Assembly: GCA_947172415.1 (NCBI GenBank)
Contig: OX359195.1
Coordinates: 1,364,001-1,428,000 of the forward strand
Reading direction: 5' to 3'
Source: Chondrosia reniformis
Lineage: Eukaryota > Porifera > Demospongiae > Chondrillida > Chondrillidae
Length of the DNA stretch: 64,000 nt
Shown here: in pieces, positions 52,745 through 64,000 of the stretch
Numbering within the stretch: the first letter of the stretch is position 1
How the letters are laid out: every line of letters starts with the position of its first letter
Position numbers and translations under genes: made by a program
The notes under the pieces: model-generated
Seen by the model: only the letters and a program-made list of their open reading frames with translations
What the model was told of the DNA's origin: nothing
The model's database searches: none

Positions 52745-54039
52745 ACCATTTTTGGAGAAAGCTGCTTAAACTATAAACACATATGTACATTAGCCTATAT
52801 ACTTTATATGCAAAGGAACTGTATGTCTATACAGTACATGTACAGAATATATATAGCATGTGTTGAAGTATATGTACATATAAATAAGTGAATCACTTCA
52901 AAATAATAATAGTATTATTATGCTGGCCAGCGACCAAGTCTTATATTAGTTAAAAGAGTATTTAAATGGCAATCAGCGGATTGCCTTCCAGTCATACAAA
53001 GAGGGAAAAAGAATCACAGACACGTACAGCTGTTTCACCCTCCTAGGCTGGTGTTGTGTAGTGTGCTGCCCCCTACTTCCTGCATGCCTTCCATGTTTGT
53101 GTTGGGGTGAGAAAGTATACATATACAAACCTACCTGCCATCTATGTTTGTGCTGGGGCAAGACAGTAGTAGTGTGTATAAACACAGATGGATGGCGGGC
53201 AAGTGAGGGATAGGTGTGAAAATGTAGTAGATTGTTAATCCATGTGGTCTTCAGTTGTAAATATTACTTTGGGTCATTCCATCTAGCCATAAATGAACTA
53301 GCAGACACTGCTTAAACAACTCTACAGGATCGCTATGTAGCTGTCATTCAAACTATACTGAAAAAAATGTAGTAATGTAGTAATCTGCTATCTATATATT
53401 TATGAGCAGGCAGTTATTCGAGTCGTTGAAAATGTAAATCAAGGTGACTTGAAATGACACATAGCAGTTCCTATAGGACTCCTGGTGCTTTATCCACTTT
53501 TTGGCTTAAGCACCGGCAAGCCTTTTACTATTGGAAAATGCAGTTGAGGTGAATTGAAATGACACATTGCAGCTCCTATAGGCCTCCTGGTGGTTAATCC
53601 ATTTTTAGGCTTAAGCACCGGCAAGCCTTGTACTATTGGAAAATGCAATTGAAGTAACTTGGAATTACACCTTGTAGCTCTAAAAGGCCTCCTGGTGCTT
53701 AATCCACTTTTTTGCTTAAGCACAGGCAAGCCTTGTACTATTGTAAAATGCAATCAAGGTGATGAAATTGTAGCCGATCTCTCTCTATGCGCATGCATGC
53801 CAAGCAATATACACTGTGACATCTTAATTTATAAGAAATAACCTTCAAGTTTATCTGGCATGCAGAAATACATGACATTGTACGTATATACGTACTTATA
53901 TATATAATATATATCCATTTAATCATCCACACTGTACTGTCTATACAGACATACATACATACATACATATTTTCTTATATTTTGAAAAGTGATGCATTTG
54001 GAGAGCTTAAAAGTTTGGTTAATTGCGGTTGACTTTAAT
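52745..54039. other. Intergenic region with a 104-bp tandem repeat
   Basis: Between the convergent DNAI1 remnant and delta-catenin ends no gene was seen. 53440-53770 holds three diverged copies of about 104 bp with GGCTTAAGCACCGGCAAGCC. 52965-53220 has short repeated text (CTGCCATCTATGTTTGTG) but no gene. Confidence 0.65.
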
Positions 54040-57000
54040 TTAAACCCAAGAGTCATTGGCTACTGGTTGGCCTGGTTGTTGCTGTGGTAACGAAGGTTGC
54101 CAGCGGTTACGGCCCTGCTTAGCATATTTTCTTTCTGCTCTCTTCTTATCCAAATCAACTTGAGCATAGAGTTCTGCAGCCTCGGCAGGGAGCAGAGAGG
54201 GGTGTGTCGGAGGAGGGGGTTCAGGCTTACGAGCATCCTGCTTTGACGTCTGAATAACTGCGTCTAAGAATAGAACAGAACAAAATTAATCACTTATCTA
54301 ATTAATAATTCATACAACTATCAGTCTGAGCAAATACCTTGAGTAGTATAAAACACCATTTTCTTATATACGTACATCTTACATCTATTTACAGAAAAAG
54401 TACCTACATACATACGTATATATAAAGAACTACACCTAGTGAGAGATTAAGATGAAATTGGATACAAGAGTCTTCTTTTTTGTTTTGCTCCACTGGGCCA
54501 TAATAAACTGCCTTCTAAGAGAATTAAATGTCTTACTTTTCTCATCAGATGATAAACTTGAATAAAATTGAATTTGATTAGGAGATGCTACTTGTGTGGC
54601 TTCTGCTGGAGCACTGGTTGTGTCATAGTGATTGTCTGTTGCCGAGAGTGTCGAGATGACAGCTTTAGAATCCTTTGGAGAATCAGGTAACTTGTCATTT
54701 ATCTTTCTTGTGGAGTGAAGTAAGGGAGAAGGTTGAGATGATTGATTTTCTTTCTTTTTCTTTGACTGCAGAAACATTTTTAACAGTAAGTAAATCATGA
54801 TGCCTTGAGTTGTTTAGCGTCATTAAAAATAATTCTAAATCTTTCCTATATTATTTAATCATAATTGCTGTGACACTTTTATTAGATTAGATTAACAAGT
54901 TGGGAGAATGTTGTCCCCATTTACTGTATCACATGTTGTTACTGTACATGCATTACATTATACAGGCAATCCCATTGGGTAGAAAGTCAAACAACAGGGT
55001 TATCAAACTAAACAGATTTTTTTTAAGACTGTACTTGTAAATAGTGCTCAAGAATACTTGTTAAAGATACTGTATGAAGCTGTAACTTGGTGGAAACACT
55101 CCCAGGCTATTTATTCTATTAGTTTGAGAAAGTTTGGCCAATTGTGCTCAAGAACATAAGACTAGGTAGGTCTTTTAAAAGACAAGTGGATTTCCTAGAG
55201 CGCTGGGAGTCTTACGTGCTACTTGTACATTAGAGGAGAACTAACTGAGTTCTTAGAGGTTTTACTGGACAACTCTTTCTTTGATTTCTTGATGTTTCGC
55301 TTTGAGCCTCTGAATTCCTTGGCTAAGCTACGAGGTTCAAAGTCGTACCGTCCTCCAACTTCCTTTGTCATCTTATTGAAAATGCCAATTTCCCAGTTCT
55401 CCTTCTTGAGAGCAGAGCGGCCATCTTTGTCCTCCCACACCAAGGCACATAGCTACACGGCACAGAACACTGGAAGCTAAACATATACACTTTATGTTTA
55501 TGTAGCTAATGATATCTGAAATTTTAAATGTACTTTGTAGATATAGTATTCCCAATGTCACACTTGTAGCAGCAACCAATAGTATAGTATTATAATACAT
55601 TATGCACACCTAAGTATACATATATATCTATATATATACAATATGTATGCACCCACATATATCTACATATATGTGTTATGTACATGTATTCTACGTACGT
55701 ACTTTATTAGCAGCATATACAATTTTAGTCGAATGCTCTTTAGACTTTGCTAGTCTTGACACTAGTACAGCTCCGCCAGCTTGTCTGAAGTACCTACACA
55801 CAGAGTAGCAGGAGCCAGTACAACCATCATCATACGTCTTCAGAAGTAGCAAATGTACATATATGTATTATAAGTTATAAGTTCCAGTAATTATTCCAGT
55901 ATATACATGTACATACAATCTGCGTTTGGATCATTTGAAAGGTAGGCAGGGTGTGATAGGTTCCAATAATTATTCCAGTGGTGGATTTAGGAGAGGGCTC
56001 CGGATGTTGATACTACAATGTATTTTTAGATATTTACACATTTAGCTCACCTAATGTTTTCCGGACTTTCTGATACCAGTTCTATCAATGCACACAAAAT
56101 GGTGACAGTTGTAGAGTCTGTGATTCCTTGATGTCTTGACCCAAATGGCAATCTACTGACAAGTTTATGCATAACCTGTTCCCCAATGACGACCTTGTTG
56201 AGGGGATCAATGGAGAGGTTCCTCAGAGCAATAGCGGCTGCTCTAGTAACAGCATCACTGTCAGACACCGTTAGAGATACTATAGTCGGTAGACCCTCGC
56301 TCAGTCTAACTGCTCTCCGCTGGAAGGCAGCCCACTGTAGATATTATTATACACAATCTAGTTACATACATACTTATATAAATACATACACATACATACC
56401 AACCTACAGTAGCCCACTGTAGATATTATTATACACAATCTAGTTACATACATACTTATATAAATACATACAAATACATACCAACCTACAGCAGCCCACT
56501 GTAGATATTATTATACACAATCTAGTTACATACATACTTATATAAATACATACACATACATACCAACCTACAGCAGCCCACTGTAGATATTATTATACAC
56601 AATCTAGTTACATACATACTTATATAAATACATACACATACATACCAACCTACAGCAGCCCACTGTAGATATTATTATACACAATCTAGTACAATGGTCT
56701 TATGTACATCTTACTGTATATACACATATGTATATAGAGCATACTGAATTCATAGTACATTCAATAATAAGTAGTACTAAGAAACTAATTAACCTACAGA
56801 TACGTACGTACCTTCCAAGAACATGCGGTGATGTTGTGAATGGCCCCACAGGCTGCCTCCTGGGTCTCTGGGTTACTTGTACCTTGTAGCAAGCGAATAT
56901 AAAACACAACGGTGTCCGGCTGCCACAGGAGAGGCGTGCCAAAAAGAGGGCGTGTCCTTTTGGGGCGTGTGAGCAGTGGACTGTTTTTATAGGTCTTCTC

Positions 57001-60000
57001 CTCGTGAGCATGAATCTGCTGAACAAGACTTTCCTTAGTGGCAGGTTTTGTACAGAGAGAAAAGGAGGATTTCTTTGCCTTTCCCTCATGCCTATCAATG
57101 AGTCTTCTCTCCTCTTCCATCTCCCGTTTAATTTCCACTTCCCACTCTTTGTCTATGATGTCATCTGAAGATGCCTCCTGACGGTCGACCTCATTCTCCA
57201 CACGGTAGGAGAGGTTGCGCAATATACACATTACATTCTCAACCGTCTAAAAAGAAACAATACCACATCAAATCAACACTTTGATAATTTCCTTGAGATG
57301 ACTAATTACGTACATGAATACTATACATATATCAGGAATTGAATGCAAGATTGCAAATTCTTATCTATCTTTGACACACATATTTTTGACACCTCAGTAA
57401 TTCCATATACTAGTCCATACACCATAAGCTTTATCTCGTGATCTTTTAACCACAATGTTTTACTTATAAGTACCTGTAATTATAGGATAAATTGCAATCT
57501 ACGTATTACCCTTACATTTAGTAAAGTCTACAATACCACAAATAATACATTGCGAAGCAATATTAAGTAGTGCATTATAACCTGCAGTTACATCATACGT
57601 ACCCATATCAGTTGACCTAAGTCAGACGTGTATAAAGGATAAAATCAAGCAAATACAAATGTATATCATCTTTAAAAGATGTAGATACATATGTATCACA
57701 GTTGCCCACGGAGCACAAACCGTGTCGATCGAGAGGCCTTGTGTATCGATCCAGCGAACCCGGCCACTATTCGGGACCCGGCCTCTATTAAAGAATTGGC
57801 CTCAGTATCCCCGGCTTCTATTCGAGCCACGGCCTCTATTTGAGCCACGGCCTCTATTCGAGCCACGGCCTCTATTTGAGCCACGGCCTCTATTTGAGCC
57901 ACGGCCTCTATTTGAGCCACGGCCTCTATTTGAGCCACGGCCTCTATTTGAGCCACGGCCTCTATTTGAGCCCGGCTTCTATACGGACATATACGGTATG
58001 TATATGATTATAGGCTCAACATAGAGCAATAAGGTAGATGATTCATAACACATATAATTATTATAAGGAAGTGTGGAATTTCTAGAAATAGCTCATTAGT
58101 CAAGTGGAGGAGAAAGAATTTTATCCTCTTCTAGTTTTCTATAGATTACACTTCAAGAATAAGCCTATCCCAGTCAAAGCTCGGGGAAATAGATACAGTT
58201 CAATATCAGACTATATGTACAGAAATGATAGCTAAGTAACGTTGGGGTTGATACCTATACATACACTACGTTACTTAGCTATCACTTCTGTACATATAGT
58301 CTTGGAACTGTATCGTGTATACGTATGTATAGTCATCAACCTGACCTTTCCACTAGCTTCTTCCATGCCGAGGGCTCCTCTCAGTATCCACATCAGTGTA
58401 TCAACCAAACCTCGAGCTGACCTCAACATCAACCTAGCCTCTTCACCCACGGATGAGACATTGCGCAACATACCTGTAGCATTGCACAATTCAGTAGTCC
58501 AACTGATATTCCTGGGAGTGATGTTGGGGTTGACAGCTTGCTCGTGAGACCAACTTGAATTCCCAATAAGAACATAGTTGAGTACGTCCATTAAGCTTGC
58601 TTTAATGATAGTCATCTTTAAGCTCTGTTAATGTAAAAGAAGTATTTATGAATGATTGGAGGAAGGCTAGACAGCAATAAAGGAGTGACGGAACACAGGT
58701 CTTGACAGGGGAGGGTTAGATGGAGTGGAGGGGAGAGGGCGGGATGGAGTGGAGGGGAGAGGGCGGGATGGAGTGGAGGGGAGAGGGCGGGATGGAGTGG
58801 AGGGGAGAGGGCGGGATGGAGTGGAGGGGAGAGGGCGGGATGGAGTGGAGGGGAGAGGGCGGGATGGAGTGGAGGGGAGAGGGCGGGATGGGGTGGAGGG
58901 GAGAGGGCGGGATGGGGTGGAGGGGAGAGGGCGGGATGGGGTGGAGGGGAGAGGGCGGGATGGAGTGGAGGGGAGAGGGCGGGATGGGGTGGAGGGGAGA
59001 GGGCGGGATGGGGTGGAGGGGAGAGGGCGGGATGGAGTGGAGGGGAGAGGACGGGATGGAGTGGAGGGGAGAGGACGGGATGGAGTGGAGGGGAGAGGGC
59101 GGGATGGAGTGGAGGGGAGAGGGCGGGATGGAGTGGAGGGGAGAGGGCGGGATGGAGTGGAGGGGAGAGGGCGGGATGGAGTGGAGGGGAGAGGGCGGGA
59201 TGGAGTGGAGGGGAGAGGGCGGGATGGAGTGGAGGGGAGAGGGCGGGATGGAGTGGAGGGGAGAGGGCGGGATGGAGTGGAGGGGAGAGGGTGTACCAGG
59301 TGACGCTACTTATACTGTGTACCTCACAGGATGAGAGGTTCCAAAGGACTCCAGTAACTAATTCCCTCACTTCAGCAGACCGAGATGACCTAAGCTGGTA
59401 GACCAACTCCTGGAGCCCTTGATCTTGGGCTATGGCATTCTTGTTCTGGTCGTTCCTCCGACCAAAGGAGAGGTTGCGCAATGCTGCTAGAACAGCCAGT
59501 TGTACCTTTCGTTCGGAATGTCTGAGCAAGCTGATCAATATTGGAACAGCTCCGTGCTCCCTAGATTTGACAAAACAGATGACAGAGAGATCAGTAGAGT
59601 ACGTATTTCCTTTAATTAAAATTTTATTTGTGTGATGGAAAAGGAACAAACATTTAAAGTAATCGAGGACATAATGTACTATTTGATCACGTAACAACAG
59701 TAACTCCATACTACTAGTGAGACATGGTTGGAGATACGAGATACTAATGTAATGTTTTGTAATTATCGGAATACCAAAATAATTACACGATTATAGTCTG
59801 TCAAGTAAAATTACCTTTCTCTATATCCTAAATACGTTATTTCATATCCTATACCTTATTCCATATCTTATACCTTATTCCACATCCTAAACCTTATTCC
59901 GTATCCCTTACCTTATCCTGGTCTTCATGGTGTCATCCCCGTAGGCCAGGTGCTGCAAGTATGAAGCTCCATACACCACCAAGGAGCTGTCCTTTGACTT

Positions 60001-63000
60001 CAGGAACCCAACGGCTTCATTCAGATCCGGCTCCCTCTTGGATCCTCCTTCTGACCGAGGAAGACTCCCACCTCTACTATGATAGGAAGCTACGGACGAG
60101 AATGCACACACATAGTATCCATATATGGCTTTCATGTATACAAGGTTTCTGAAGTGTTGATGATTAGGAATGTTACATGATACACCACTTTGAATTTGAC
60201 ATATGTTAACACGATTAGGCAATTAGTCAAGGACGATTTCATTTGTAATTTCTCAATTTGCCAAAAATGTGTTTTAGGTGATAGGGATTTCTTTTAACTG
60301 TACCAAACGTACGTATCTTTGAGATGGTTCATCTTTAATATATAAAGATGCAGTTGGTTCTTATATTCGGACGTTTTGACCATTAGTTGCTGAAGAAGAT
60401 CCCCTGGGTCAAAACGTCCAAATCCCTAAAATAACCATCTTGAAGAGAAATTTGTATTACTCTAAATGAGCCAACTAGCCAACTGATTTGGTCCAAAACT
60501 AGGAGTAAATTTGTGTAATTGCTTCCTCTTTTATTTTAATACAAAAACAGTTAACAAGATTAAACAACTACCTTTACACAAAACTAGTCTAGTAATATAG
60601 GCAAGGTGAAATGTGGTCAAGACATATATATGTGGTCAAGATATATGTGGTCAAGATATATGTGGTCAAGATATATGTGGTCAAGATACAAGTAAGTCAC
60701 ACAATGTCTCACCTTTCCCGTCTCTGGCCGTCTCATCCTCGCTCTGTTCACAGACTCTCCCCAAGCTCCTGCTTCTCTGTCTCTCTCCCCTTTCCATAGG
60801 AACATCTTCCCTGGATCTATGGTCTACAGTGGGGGAGGTGGCCTGGGCCTGGGGGGAGGTGGCCTGGGCCCGGGGGGAGGTGGCCTGGGCCTGGGAAGGC
60901 ACGTGGCTGAGAGCACCCATGGACATATTCATGGAGGTGATGGTTGGCTGAGAGGGGTGACTGTCCTCTGGTCTCTTGTTGATGTATCCGCTGCTAAATG
61001 ACAGCTGCTGAGAAGTACCAATCTCTGTATGGCTACTTGGTACCGAATGGGATCCCGAGATGTGCTCATTGGACGATTGATATGAGGCTCCGCCCCTTGA
61101 GTCTGGACGATTAAGTATATGCGTAGAAGAGCTATTGTAGTAGCTGTTGCTTGGATACTGGTTACCTTGGTAACTAGGGTTAGATTGGTGAGTACTAGGA
61201 GCATTGCCATGGTAACCATTCAAGGCATTATTATGGCTAGTTCCTTGGTGCACCCTTCCACCACTTGTCTGGTAACTCTTAGATTTGTTGTCTTGATGAG
61301 GGGGAGAGGTAGCACCGTGACTGGCTGAAGCATATGAATTTCCATGGTAACCAGAAGGTATGTTTCCATGACTACTAAATTGATTGCCATGATAACTAGA
61401 AGATTTAGATTCTTGACTGCTAGGACTTGGAATATTACCATAAAAAGCTGAAGACATATTACCATGGCTACTAGCTATGTTTCCACGGTAACCACTGCTT
61501 GACTGCTGGTGACTGTGTGATACTCCTCTGAGATGGTCATGTTCCTTTTGGTTTCCATGGTAACCAGAAGGATGCTTACTGGGAGAGGGGTGCTGGGAAG
61601 GTGTCTTAATAGAGAGAGGATGTTGGTTTCCATGGTAACCACTACCAGAAGGAATAGACTGCTTCTTTGGTCCAAATGGTCCTAAAATGAAAATAATTAA
61701 TTTTAAAACATTAATTAAACCAATTTATGTACATACATTAGCAGCTCTATGTATTAGTTGTATATAGGTATGGTAATGTGTGGATAATCACATTGGAGTT
61801 ACACCAACCAGCCAAGTGAGCGACGCCTTATCTCAGCCGTAAGACTGATGACGACCAGTGATTGCTTCCCAGTATCCTTGTATGTATGTAGGAGTGTATT
61901 TAAGGGGTTTCTCTTAGGTGAAAAGTAGTCTGATGAAAGCAGTCACTGGAGCAAGTATTGCGTAAGTTTAGGATCTGATTTCATCAGACTAGGTGGAAAG
62001 GGAGCATGACATTTGTCCTCCCTTACATTACTATGTACCTAAGCCTCACCCCCTTAAAGTAGATCAAATGTATGTCTTACCTGCTTTGGTGTGGGGCTGG
62101 TGCTTAGACCACGCCTCTCTTTGGTGAGACTCCTCCTCGTCAATGGTAACCTCGGCAACAGGATGCAGCGTAAACTCATCCCCTCTATACAGACTGTAGG
62201 AGGAGAGGAAGGTACAACAATGTACATGCAGCAAAGGACATTCTGTGTTTTTGTTTGTCTCTAAATGGCCACTCGTTGTTTTGCCGATCATTATTAGTCA
62301 ATTTTTTAAGTTGTAAATCATTTGTCTGATAAAGCCCAAGAGGGGCAAAACGTTGCAATAATTTGAAGTTTCATTCACTTGATGGTGTACTAGATCGTCC
62401 AATAAAAACAGTACTATATTTTTCAACACTCAGCATGCCTAATTATAGACAATCCTAAACCTAATTGCAGTCAATGGAAGAGTTCGAATGGCATTTTGTA
62501 TTACATACGTATATGTATATGTACATAGTCACTTGAATAATGTGGATCTATCAAGTACAAAGCTTTGATACGTAATAATTACACATACTTGCTGTTTCTG
62601 TAACCACGCTTTCTCAGATCATTCCTGTGCAAGGAAAGAGGAAAATAATAATATAATTCATTTTGATAATAATAACATCATATCCACAATATTTGACATT
62701 AGTTACTGACTTACACTCTCAACTCCTCAACTACTGACTTACACTCTCAACTCCTCAACTACTGACTTACACTCTCAACTCCTCAACTACTGACTTACAC
62801 TCTCAACTCCTCAACTACTGACTTACACTCTCAACTCCTCAACTACTGACTTACACTCTCAACTCCTCAACTACTGACTTACACTCTCAACTCCTCAACT
62901 ACTGACTTACACTCTCAACTCTTCAACTACTGACTTACACTCTCAACTACTGACTTACACTCTCAACTCCTCAACTACTGACTTACACTCTCAGCCCCTC

Positions 63001-63222
63001 AACTACTGACTTACACTCTCAACTACTGACTTACACTCTCAACTCCTCAACTACCGACTGTCTGTATGTGTAACTATATTGCTACCAATTCAGCACAACT
63101 CACATGACACTGTCAACCATGAAAGATCCGCTAAGAGCACTCTCCTTATCACTGTCGCTGTCGCTGTCGTCAAGGTGACTCATAACAGCAGACTGCCATT
63201 TTAGCATATCCCTCCCAGACAT
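54040..63222 (-). CDS. CTNND: Delta-catenin (p120/ARVCF/CTNND2 family), 13 coding exons
   Basis: Exons: 63104-63222, 62589-62624, 62081-62184, 60713-61681, 59912-60089, 59323-59560, 58346-58624, 56812-57246, 56051-56334, 55703-55793, 55246-55452, 54537-54765, 54040-54263. One frame, 1130 aa. Residues about 1-410 are disordered, with SGYHGN-type repeats in exon 4. Armadillo repeats run from about 430 to 930, with YLQHLAYGD, LAALRNLSFGR, GVLWNLSS, GMLRNVSS, CILRNLSYRV, AIHNITACSW and IALRNLSID. A charged insert near 662-735 matches the family's basic loop position. The tail (about 980-1130) ends in DSWV, the class I PDZ ligand of ARVCF and CTNND2. Known role: binds the cadherin juxtamembrane tail and regulates Rho GTPases. 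The ATG at 63222 has an upstream in-frame TAA. The exon 11 donor was chosen at TCA|GTTAGT because it restores frame; a stop follows if it is read through. Confidence 0.94.
56329..56693 (-). repeat. 82-bp tandem repeat copying the exon 9 acceptor, delta-catenin intron 8
   Basis: Five copies (CCCACTG at 56331, 56413, 56495, 56577, 56659). Each contains, on the - strand, AATAATATCTACAG followed by TGGGCTGC, which is the exon 9 3' splice site and its first 8 nt. Four decoy acceptors thus lie upstream of the real one. Confidence 0.9.
57800..57985. repeat. 18-bp minisatellite in delta-catenin intron 7
   Basis: About 9 copies of CGGCCTCTATTTGAGCCA, with related GGCCACTATTCGGGACC text just upstream. 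Confidence 0.92.
58060..58165. repeat. Dispersed repeat family B, degenerate copy
   Basis: GAAGTGTGGAATTTCTAGAA, AAGTGGAGGAGAAAGAA and TATCCTCTTCTAG resemble 14060-14130 and 23135-23230. Confidence 0.45.
58193..58312. repeat. Imperfect long palindrome in delta-catenin intron 7
   Basis: Arms of about 48 bp: AGACTATATGTACAGAAATG and ATAGCTAAGTAACGT on the left are inverted on the right as ACGTTACTTAGCTAT and TTCTGTACATATAGTCT. It ends about 30 bp from the exon 7 donor. MITE-like. Confidence 0.8.
58719..59292. repeat. 24-bp G-rich minisatellite in delta-catenin intron 6
   Basis: About 24 nearly identical copies of GGGGAGAGGGCGGGATGGAG plus TGGA. The + strand is purine-rich with GGGG/GGG/GGG runs able to form G-quadruplexes. 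Long frames in several phases here are artefacts, including the one that extends exon 6 into a proline/histidine-rich tail. Confidence 0.96.
60369..60420. repeat. Short hairpin element in delta-catenin intron 4
   Basis: GGACGTTTTGACC and GGGTCAAAACGTCC pair across a loop containing GCTGAAGAAGATCCCC. Related in sequence to the families at 14715 and 23397. Confidence 0.7.
60605..60692. repeat. 15-bp tandem repeat at the exon 4 donor side, delta-catenin intron 4
   Basis: Five copies of GTGGTCAAGATATAT, starting about 20 bp beyond the donor of exon 4. Confidence 0.88.
61924..61992. repeat. Inverted repeat with CTGATGA arms, delta-catenin intron 3
   Basis: TAGTCTGATGAAA at the left and TTTCATCAGACTA at the right form a 13-bp stem around about 40 bp. 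Confidence 0.65.
62326..62375. repeat. Degenerate relative of the 15219-15383 hairpin, delta-catenin intron 2
   Basis: CTGATAAAGCCCAAGAGGGG, CAAAACGTTG and AATAATTTGAAG match the - strand loop and arm of the hairpin element in order, so both come from one family. Confidence 0.6.
62703..63058. repeat. 28-bp minisatellite in delta-catenin intron 1
   Basis: About 13 copies of ACTGACTTACACTCTCAACT plus CCTCAACT, some lacking the last 10 bases. Confidence 0.93.
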
Positions 63223-64000
63223 GGCAAGCGACAGCTCATTAATATTCACACTTTAAATGGTCCTCTTGTGCAGCAATTTCCTACATGAGAAATCAAAATG
63301 ATAAACAAACCACAAGTATTTAGAGACACATATTATAAAGAGAAGTCAGCTCATTTCTATCCAAGTGATAAGCAAACCACAAGTATTGAGAGACATACAA
63401 TATAAAGAGAAGTCAGTTCATCTCTATCCAAGTGATAAGCAAACCACAAGTATTTAGAGACACACAATATAAAGAGAAGTCAGCTCATCATCTCTATCCA
63501 AGTGATAAACAAACCACAAGTATTTAAAGACACACATATACACAGTATGTACAGAGATAGTCACTTTCTATTTGGACACATCTGAACGTGGTCTATGACA
63601 TCATGACCTCTGTATTGTTCCCCTAAAGGTCACATTACAGTGTATTTGTTCCTTATCAGGTACATATAGTAGGTTGTTATTTAAACCTAAACATTAAGAT
63701 GCACTTTTGTAAAATGATCCAATGAAAACTGATGAGCTGCAGCTGTCATTATGTCTGTGGCCGGGGACACACATAAAGAGTTTTGTATCAAAGATACACC
63801 CTCAGATAATTTGTAGTAAAAATTGACAGAAAACTCAAGTTTACCACTGTGCTATTAGGCCTTTTCAGAGAATACCACTCCTCATCAGTAGCACTGGGTA
63901 GCAATTCTTTAGAGTAACCAAGCTACCAATTCTTTATCTCTTGACAAACGGTTAATAATTTCCTTGTTCATACACCCTCAGAAACACTTGTTCATATGTA
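63223..64000. other. Upstream of delta-catenin; 5' UTR and a 64-bp tandem repeat
   Basis: A plausible 5' UTR acceptor (TTTCTCATGTAG on the - strand) lies near 63284. 63300-63535 has about four copies of a roughly 64-bp unit with AAACCACAAGTATT and AGAGAAGTCAGCTCAT. No further gene seen to the window end. Confidence 0.6.

Noticed and set aside
57659-58024. PRPLFE-repeat protein of 121 aa
   Set aside because: 18-bp tandem repeat within delta-catenin intron 7; no splice or start support.
58720-59709. Long proline/histidine- or glycine/arginine-rich frames
   Set aside because: Read-through of a 24-bp minisatellite; on the - strand it only extends real exon 6 past its donor.

Overview
The window is nuclear DNA of a multicellular animal. 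All recognisable genes are split by short GT-AG introns, and their products are metazoan: a Myt1 kinase, the cilium protein RP2, a bubblegum-type acyl-CoA synthetase, an axonemal dynein intermediate chain and a delta-catenin with a C-terminal PDZ ligand. The AT-rich base composition, the many TACGTA palindromes and the very abundant minisatellites suggest an early-branching marine invertebrate, perhaps a demosponge. The species is an inference and cannot be fixed from sequence alone.

Layout. 335-3343 (-): PKMYT1, 7 coding exons. 3344-3562: compact head-to-head promoter. 3563-7296 (+): RP2, 7 exons. About 8690-12765: satellite of roughly 142-bp units. 12900-13265 (-): doubtful 44-aa gene. 13673-25337 (-): ACSBG-type very-long-chain acyl-CoA synthetase, 16 exons (655 aa), with at least six different minisatellites in its introns. 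About 26100-49640: a 23-kb satellite block built on a 170-bp unit, with orientation switches and three copies of a roughly 1-kb unique core. 50414-52744 (+): exon remnants of an axonemal dynein intermediate chain (DNAI1-like) missing several WD40 exons. 54040-63222 (-): delta-catenin (p120/ARVCF family), 13 coding exons, 1130 aa.

I assembled the four main gene models by hand from splice sites. Each closes in one reading frame with family-like length: 464, 366, 655 and 1130 aa. The genes have no operon-like relation. PKMYT1 and RP2 probably share a promoter. PKMYT1 acts in G2/M control, RP2 and DNAI1 in cilia, ACSBG in lipid activation and delta-catenin at cadherin junctions.

The most unusual part is the 170-bp block. 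It has higher-order repeats with an 8-unit period (about 1.36 kb), and it reverses orientation at palindromic TACGTA-type junctions. It also contains a non-satellite core whose junctions to the satellite are the same in different copies. This suggests a composite, possibly mobile, element with satellite arms, or a centromere-like array, beside a decayed dynein gene.
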